From Armatimonadota bacterium (GTDB lineage Bacteria; Armatimonadota; Fimbriimonadia; Fimbriimonadales; Fimbriimonadaceae), in assembly GCA_018268315.1 (NCBI GenBank), contig JAFDWU010000001.1:962324-1026323 (forward strand): DNA of 64,000 bases. The letters are read 5' to 3'. The translations under genes were made by a program, and so were the position numbers. Of this stretch, positions 59,504-64,000 are shown piece after piece (positions within the stretch are counted from its first letter, which is position 1; the number at the start of each line of letters is the position of its first letter). The notes beneath the pieces were generated by a model. It did not search any database. It had not been told where the DNA came from and saw nothing but the letters and a program-made list of their open reading frames with translations.

Positions 59504-59746
59504 ATGAGTCGAAAACCACGCGGGGATGAGCTTAGAGAGGATGAGGCCAAGCAGGTGCTCATTTCGGCTGAGCTTCATCGGAGGCTCTATAATGCCGCCT
59601 GGTGGGAAGAGCGCAGTTTGCCAGACCTAATTGAGTTCATTACGGGAAACTGGCTGGATCAGCGAGAAAGGGAACGGGGAAAGAAGTATTCGAAAGCTCG
59701 GGGCAAGCATGGACCAGGACCCGAGAGCTACCAATCCGATAATTAA
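59504..59746 (+). CDS. Small basic protein, ribbon-helix-helix-like
   Basis: An 80-aa highly charged protein. VLISAELHRRLYNAAWWEERSLPDLIEFI has the length and spacing of a ribbon-helix-helix DNA-binding segment (strand ISAEL, two helices), with a basic tail (RERERGKKYSKARGK). It resembles CopG/Arc-type regulators or antitoxins; no toxin partner is adjacent. The sequence is AT-rich, and this begins a second accessory island. The ATG has no obvious Shine-Dalgarno. Confidence 0.55.
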   Translation: MSRKPRGDELREDEAKQVLISAELHRRLYNAAWWEERSLPDLIEFITGNWLDQRERERGKKYSKARGKHGPGPESYQSDN

Positions 59747-59810
59747 TTCATGGATTCCGCGCGGCTTTTTCAAAGTGTGAACGTCTAGAGCTATAAAGGC
59801 GTCAAAGAAA

Positions 59811-60155
59811 AGCCGAGCAAATCAGTTGGGGCCGTGGCTAGACCATGGCATATCCGGGGAGAACCGGGGTTCTGCTTAGGAACGGCCCCAAATCGGCTCG
59901 CTCGAACCCATATAAGAATGGGATGGGAGCGGGTTTGTTGTCCATAAAGACGCATCGTAGTGAGGATGTGATCCAATTATTTGGCCGCAAAGCAGCTCTT
60001 TGCGTGATCCGCCACCGTTGCCTTCACCAGATACAGTTCCGCGGTAAGCTAAGTCTTCAGATTAGCAAGTTTTGCTGACTGAGTTTGTGGCCCGGGGAGT
60101 AGGCACTCGTTGTTCAAGCGGAGCGCTTCCAAACTCCTCCGGGCTTTCGTTTTAT
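59811..60155 (+). ncRNA. Probable structured RNA of unknown family in a 526-bp gene-free stretch
   Basis: No protein gene is apparent in 59747-60272. The region has dense, nested inverted repeats. AGCCGA (59811) pairs with TCGGCT (59893); inside it GGGGCCGT pairs with ACGGCCCC and AGAACC with GGTTCT. Further hairpins are CCCAT/ATGGG near 59920, GCAAAG/CTTTGC near 59995 and TTAGCAA/TTGCTGA near 60070. A final GC-rich stem (GCCCGG...CCGGGC, about 60090-60143) is followed by TTTCGTTTT, a plus-strand terminator. A TATAAA at 59792-59797 could be the -10. I found no hallmarks of tmRNA, RNase P, SRP or 6S RNA. Confidence 0.5.
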
Positions 60156-60272
60156 GGGCATGACTCTTGCCCTCAGCGACATTGTAGCATGCATTACAGT
60201 GATAACGCTTGATTATGCGAAATTCTGCACAAATATTCTTAATTATGCTGATAATGCGGCTATAATGTTGGC

Positions 60273-61229
60273 ATGAGTCGAGATAATCAAGCGCCCAATC
60301 AGCAGTCATTCGATCAAGCAGCTTTAGAATTGGATGGGCTAAAGCCAGGATTCGCAAGAGTCAGAGCTATCAGTAACTTTGGCTATGATGCTAAGTCAAT
60401 TCCCCCCGGAGCTATCATCGATGTGGACCTGGACACGCTAAATCTCGAGTCATTCGTGGAGGCCGGGTTATTCGAAGTCATTGCGTCCCGCCCTCGTGAA
60501 ATTGAAAAGAAGAGGGATAGGTCAACTATCGAGTTTCCGTACGGTGATCTAGATGACGCGATTGCTGTGGCAAAAGCGGTCGCGGAGCATGGCGGCGGAT
60601 GCAGTCCAGACCAACTCGCTCAAATGCTCGGCCATGAAAATGTACGGAGCGGAGCTTTTGTCCAGAAGATAGGAACTGCGCGCATCTTTAGAGTGATCGT
60701 AAGGAATGGAACGACGTTGGAGCTTACTGAGCTTGGGTGGGCCATCTTACAGCCAGACTTTTCTCCTCAGGCTAAGGTAGATGCATTCCTAAGCGTTCCA
60801 CTTTACCGCCGCATCTTTGACAACTACAGGGGAAATCTCCTTCCTTCGGACGCCGCGTTAGAGGGGTTCTTAGTCAGCGTTGGCGTGGTTGCCACCCAGG
60901 CTGGTCGGGTACGACAGGCCTTTCAGCGATCAGCGCAACAGGCAGGATTCTTTGCCGGTGCAAACAGATCTAGGTTAATCATCCCAATCGGATGCACCGA
61001 AGATGGATCTTCCCAATATTTCGAAGCCCGGCGGCCTGTCGCGCAAGACGGTCCCTCCAGGCAGGCGAGTGGATTGATTGACATGCCAAACCTTCCACCA
61101 GCCATTGCTGGAATTCTAACGACATTGCCTTTAGCTGAGGGCGAAACTTGGACAAACACCGAGTTGGAAGAGTGGCTGGCGATGTTTGGTGGGGTCCTGA
61201 GAGTGGCGTTTAAGGCTAAGCTAAAGTAG
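60273..61229 (+). CDS. Hypothetical protein (318 aa), winged-helix-like middle
   Basis: No family that I can name. Residues about 90-170 (DLDDAIAVAKAVAEHGGGCSPD, ELTELGWAILQPD) have the pattern of a winged-helix domain, with helices, a turn and a strand pair. The rest is soluble. TATAAT (60260-60265) lies 7 bp upstream of the ATG with no Shine-Dalgarno, so the transcript is expected to be leaderless. Base composition is AT-richer than the housekeeping genes around it. It follows the structured-RNA region and may belong to an accessory module with it. Confidence 0.6.
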   Translation: MSRDNQAPNQQSFDQAALELDGLKPGFARVRAISNFGYDAKSIPPGAIIDVDLDTLNLESFVEAGLFEVIASRPREIEKKRDRSTIEFPYGDLDDAIAVAKAVAEHGGGCSPDQLAQMLGHENVRSGAFVQKIGTARIFRVIVRNGTTLELTELGWAILQPDFSPQAKVDAFLSVPLYRRIFDNYRGNLLPSDAALEGFLVSVGVVATQAGRVRQAFQRSAQQAGFFAGANRSRLIIPIGCTEDGSSQYFEARRPVAQDGPSRQASGLIDMPNLPPAIAGILTTLPLAEGETWTNTELEEWLAMFGGVLRVAFKAKLK

Positions 61230-61238
61230 GCTGCGCAC

Positions 61239-61823
61239 CTAAAAGCGGATCATCCCCAAAACATACAGTTGGTTCTGGCCGTCGTTAGGCTTCTTCCTGC
61301 CCCCATTCGAGATGTGCAGCAGCCGAATGCCTAGCATCGCCTCATGCTTGCCCATCGGATAAAAATAGCCCGAGCCCAGCATCGGGGTCGTATTCATATT
61401 CAGATTCAAATCGTGGCTGGTCTGGCTAACATACTGCGCCCCAAAACCAATATCGAAATAGAAGCCGTGATCCTTCTCAACCGGCGTGCGATACCGCGCG
61501 ATCGCCAGTGCTCCCACCGCAAAATCGAAGGTCGAGGAGTTCGTATCCACGCCGCTGCTGTGGGTGAAGTCGCCATAAACCTCGTAAACCATCTGTGCGG
61601 GTATTCCATGGAAGCTCAAGCGCCTATCCGGACGGCCGTAGCCGTAAAGAAAGCCGATACCGGTGCGAATCTCCTCCGTGCCGAGCACTTTCAGCGAGCG
61701 GCCCGCGAAAAGCCCGAAGTAGGTGCTTTGGTCGCGCACATCCATTAAGTGCTGCGCCTGAGCGGCAAAAGCGGACGAAGCAAGGGCGAGGATAAGGGTA
61801 GGTTTGAGTGCGTTCACGTTCAT
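61239..61823 (-). CDS. PagL-like lipid A deacylase (acyloxyacyl hydrolase family)
   Basis: A 194-aa outer-membrane beta-barrel protein with a signal peptide (MNVNALKPTLILALASSAFAAQAQ). The C-terminal signature IRLLHISNGGRKKPNDGQN matches the PagL pattern HxSNAG with catalytic His and Ser, followed by the N-x-G-x-N stretch and a terminal aromatic (RF), as in outer-membrane barrels. PagL removes a 3-O acyl chain from lipid A, implying that this organism has an LPS-type outer membrane. The gene is divergent from der, 32 bp away. Confidence 0.8.
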   Translation of the reverse strand: MNVNALKPTLILALASSAFAAQAQHLMDVRDQSTYFGLFAGRSLKVLGTEEIRTGIGFLYGYGRPDRRLSFHGIPAQMVYEVYGDFTHSSGVDTNSSTFDFAVGALAIARYRTPVEKDHGFYFDIGFGAQYVSQTSHDLNLNMNTTPMLGSGYFYPMGKHEAMLGIRLLHISNGGRKKPNDGQNQLYVLGMIRF

Positions 61824-61855
61824 TTCAGGTTGATCAGGTAGTCTGACACAAGCCC

Positions 61856-63205
61856 ATGAGATCGAAATTGCCTGTTGTCGTTATCGTGGGACGGCCCAAC
61901 GTGGGCAAGAGCACCTTCTTCAATCGCCTTGTGCGCCGCCGAGTGGCGGTTGTTGAGGATCAGCCCGGCATTACACGGGACCGTCTTTACGCCGAGACCG
62001 AATGGCGCGGCAAGCGCTTTACCGTCGTTGATACCGGCGGAATCGTCTTCCAGGAAACCGACCCCCTTGCCGAGCAAATCCGCGTGCAAGCTAACGTCGC
62101 CGTTGAAGAAGCCGACGTGGTGCTGTTCCTTACCGAGGCCACCGCGGGCGTTCATCCTGACGACAAAGACCTTGCCAAGCAGCTTCGCGGAATCAAGAAA
62201 CCGATTTATGTGGTGGTCAACAAGGCAGATAACCCGAACCGCGATCTGGATGCAACGGAGTTTTATTCCCTAGGCATTGGGGAAATATTCCCCATAAGTA
62301 GCCTTCATGGACGGGGTGTTGCTGGCCTTCTCGATAAGGTCGTGGAGCATCTTCCGGACGTCACCACCGAGGCGGGCAAGGATGAAATCCGCATCGCCAT
62401 CATCGGCCGTCCGAACGTGGGCAAATCCTCTTTGGTCAACGCCTTCACCGGCGAGCAGCGCATGATCGTCAGCGACATCGCGGGCACTACGCGCGATGCC
62501 ATCGACACGGCCTTAGATTATTGCGGCGAGCGCATTCGCTTGGTGGATACCGCTGGCATTCGGCGGCGAGGCAAGATTCAAGGCACGATCGAGTACTACA
62601 TGGTCGACCGCGCCACCAAAGCGATCGAGCGCGCCGACTGCGCCATCGTGGTGATCGATGGCTCCGAAGCGCTCACCGATGGCGATAAGCGCATTGCAAA
62701 GATCGCCGTTGATTCCGGCAAGGGGATGGTGCTTGCGGTAAACAAGTGGGATACGAAGGAGCCGCCGGACGGCCATCCGCGAGAAAAGAGCCTGCTTAAG
62801 CGCGATTTCGTGCGGATCATCCGGGATCAGACCCCGGAGTTCGCATACGCCGAAGTGGTTTTCACCAGCGCGAAGGAAAGCGCGGGGCTGGAGCCCGTTC
62901 TTGATGCCGCAATTCAGGCGGTTGAGAACTACAATTTCCGCATCAGCACCGGCCAGCTGAACCGCATTGTGCAAGACGCCGTGTTCGAGCGCCCCTACAC
63001 CACTCGGGGCCGCCCGCTGAAGATCTACTACGCAACCCAGGTCAGCACGCGCCCGCCAACCATCGCGGTGTTCTGCAACGACCCCGACCTGATGCACTTT
63101 TCCTACCAGCGCTACTTGATGAACAAGATTCGCGCCGTCTATCCGATGCCCGGCACACCGGTTCGGCTGATCCTGAAGAGCAGCCACAGCAAAGAAGACA
63201 AATAA
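61856..63205 (+). CDS. der: Ribosome biogenesis GTPase Der (EngA)
   Basis: A 449-aa double-G-domain GTPase needed for 50S maturation. The first G domain has GRPNVGKSTFFNRL, DTGGI and NKADN; the second has GRPNVGKSSLVNAF, DTAGIRRRGKI and NKWD. A KH-like C-terminal domain follows (LKIYYATQVSTRPPTIAVFCNDP). Full length and intact. Confidence 0.97.
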   Translation: MRSKLPVVVIVGRPNVGKSTFFNRLVRRRVAVVEDQPGITRDRLYAETEWRGKRFTVVDTGGIVFQETDPLAEQIRVQANVAVEEADVVLFLTEATAGVHPDDKDLAKQLRGIKKPIYVVVNKADNPNRDLDATEFYSLGIGEIFPISSLHGRGVAGLLDKVVEHLPDVTTEAGKDEIRIAIIGRPNVGKSSLVNAFTGEQRMIVSDIAGTTRDAIDTALDYCGERIRLVDTAGIRRRGKIQGTIEYYMVDRATKAIERADCAIVVIDGSEALTDGDKRIAKIAVDSGKGMVLAVNKWDTKEPPDGHPREKSLLKRDFVRIIRDQTPEFAYAEVVFTSAKESAGLEPVLDAAIQAVENYNFRISTGQLNRIVQDAVFERPYTTRGRPLKIYYATQVSTRPPTIAVFCNDPDLMHFSYQRYLMNKIRAVYPMPGTPVRLILKSSHSKEDK

Positions 63206-63212
63206 AAGTAGA

Positions 63213-63274
63213 AATATAGTAGACAACTAGTAGACATATACGCGAAATATGCAGACATAATATGATATGTCTGC
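63213..63274 (+). promoter_or_regulatory. Repeated TAGTAGAC motif and palindrome upstream of the SPL-type gene
   Basis: TAGTAGAC occurs twice as direct repeats (63217-63224 and 63228-63235), 11 bp apart, that is, one helical turn. Downstream, GCAGACATA (63251-63259) and TATGTCTGC (63266-63274) form a perfect 9-bp inverted repeat with a 6-bp spacer that covers the ATG at 63267. Both are candidates for a DNA-damage operator; compare the recA and imuB upstream regions. Confidence 0.5.
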
Positions 63275-64000
63275 GCAGCCGATCCTTATTGATCTGGAGC
63301 CAAGCTGGAATCGCCGCCTTGGTCCGGCATTCATTTCAGAGGTCCCCAACGCCAAGGCGCTGAAGAAGGGCGTCGGCATGCTGAAGGATTTCGACTTCAC
63401 GCTCAACCCCTACATCGGGTGCGCGTTTGGATGCAGCTATTGCTATGCGGCGGCGTTCGTGGCAGATGAAGAGAAGCGCGAGGACTGGGGCAAATGGGTA
63501 GAGGTCAAGACTTCGGCAGCCCATGAGCTGAGGAAGACCGACCTTCGCAATAAGCGCGTCTACATGAGCTCGGCGACCGACCCCTACCAGCCGGTTGAGG
63601 CGCATACAATGCTCACCCGCTCGCTGCTAGAGGCGATGCTGGAGCCGTTCCGCCAACCGATGCTAACGGTGCAAACCCGCAGCCCGCTTGTTACCCGCGA
63701 TATCGACCTGCTGAAGCGCTTCGATTGGGTTCAGGTAAACATGAGCGTCACCACCGATTGCGACGACATCCGCCGCGCTTTCGAGCCCTCCTGCCCGAGC
63801 ATTGAGCGCAGGCTTGAAGCGGTGCAGGAACTGAAGGATGCGGGAATCCGCACGCAGATCTGCCTCGCTCCCTTGTTGCCACTGCGGGACGCCACTGGGT
63901 TTGGCAAACGGCTGCGCGAGCTGGCGGCAGATCGCTATGTTGTGGGCGCTTTTCACGACACGGACCGCAAGTTTGCCGCCTCAACCCGCGATGCCGGTCT
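63267..64000 (+). CDS. SPL family radical SAM protein (3' end cut by window)
   Basis: The first 244 residues are in the window; no stop is reached. The radical SAM cluster motif is CAFGCSYCYAA (Cys-x3-Cys-x2-Cys) in NPYIGCAFGCSYC, followed by VYMSSATDPYQPVEA and LTVQTRSPLVTRDIDLL. This is the Rv2578c-like subgroup related to spore photoproduct lyase. ATG 63267 is inside a palindrome. Function of the subgroup is not settled; damage-linked control is suggested by its upstream motif. It follows der by 61 bp. Confidence 0.88.
   Translation, partial: MSAQPILIDLEPSWNRRLGPAFISEVPNAKALKKGVGMLKDFDFTLNPYIGCAFGCSYCYAAAFVADEEKREDWGKWVEVKTSAAHELRKTDLRNKRVYMSSATDPYQPVEAHTMLTRSLLEAMLEPFRQPMLTVQTRSPLVTRDIDLLKRFDWVQVNMSVTTDCDDIRRAFEPSCPSIERRLEAVQELKDAGIRTQICLAPLLPLRDATGFGKRLRELAADRYVVGAFHDTDRKFAASTRDAG

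Noticed and set aside
59811-60155. tmRNA, RNase P RNA, SRP RNA or 6S RNA
   Set aside because: No tRNA-like 3' end with CCA, no GAGGAAAGTC-type RNase P core, no SRP tetraloop region and no long bulged hairpin.

Overview
The window is bacterial chromosomal DNA, fairly GC-rich and densely coding. Genes on both strands are often translationally coupled through ATGA/TGATG overlaps. The gene mix fits a diderm bacterium outside the well-studied phyla: a PagL-like lipid A deacylase, many signal peptides and lipoproteins, pilin-like proteins, an ImuB/DnaE2-type mutasome, and recF-dciA next to a DnaA-box cluster. My impression is Armatimonadota (Fimbriimonas-like), but this is inferred from gene style and no 16S gene is present to test it. 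No rRNA, tRNA, CRISPR array or insertion sequence was recognised.

Layout. 0-10 kb: phosphate-binding lipoprotein PstS, a GT-C membrane protein, a DUF4127 protein, Maf, a Lys/Met-rich secreted peptide, acetyl-CoA synthetase, a 66-bp inverted repeat pair and an old-yellow-enzyme oxidoreductase. 9.8-16 kb: YifB/ComM, then a two-gene accessory island that looks AT-richer than its surroundings. It holds a 925-aa HD-domain/Hsp90-type ATPase fusion and a convergent membrane-anchored pentapeptide-repeat protein. This is the best candidate for an undescribed, possibly defence-related, system. 16-24.6 kb: FabI, formiminotransferase, UbiD, PurSQ and two secreted peptidases. 24.6-29.3 kb: a catalytically dead Y-family polymerase (ImuB-like) coupled to a DnaE with an unusual N-terminal extension. 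29-36 kb: acyltransferase, a minor pilin cluster including a pilin-like protein with EF-hand-type loops, and a tandem family of small membrane proteins in which one copy and its neighbour are each interrupted by one lesion.

36-44.4 kb: FabF-AcpP, an acyl-CoA dehydrogenase-like protein, an arsenic operon (ArsR, thioredoxin-type ArsC, aquaporin), a cupin and a rare fusion of a sugar-binding protein with a MalF-type permease. 44.5-53 kb: RecA-RecX-YmdB, a secreted PKD protein, a LuxR-type regulator with a degenerate receiver domain coupled to CdsA, an ABC ATPase and ValS. 53-58 kb: comEC split in two, then dciA and recF. Upstream of recF is a non-coding region with the full architecture of a bacterial replication origin (DnaA boxes, GC spacer, DnaA-trio-like repeats, AT-rich tract). 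58-64 kb: an M42 peptidase, a second small accessory island (ribbon-helix-helix-like protein, a probable structured RNA, an unknown 318-aa protein), the lipid A deacylase, Der and a truncated SPL-type radical SAM gene.

Shared regulation is suggested at several points. A TAGTAGA motif lies directly upstream of recA, imuB and the SPL-type gene and may be the SOS box of this lineage. A CATGACAGGA hairpin occurs in the leaders of both the LuxR-type regulator and valS. Several genes have a -10 element so close to the start codon that their mRNAs are probably leaderless.
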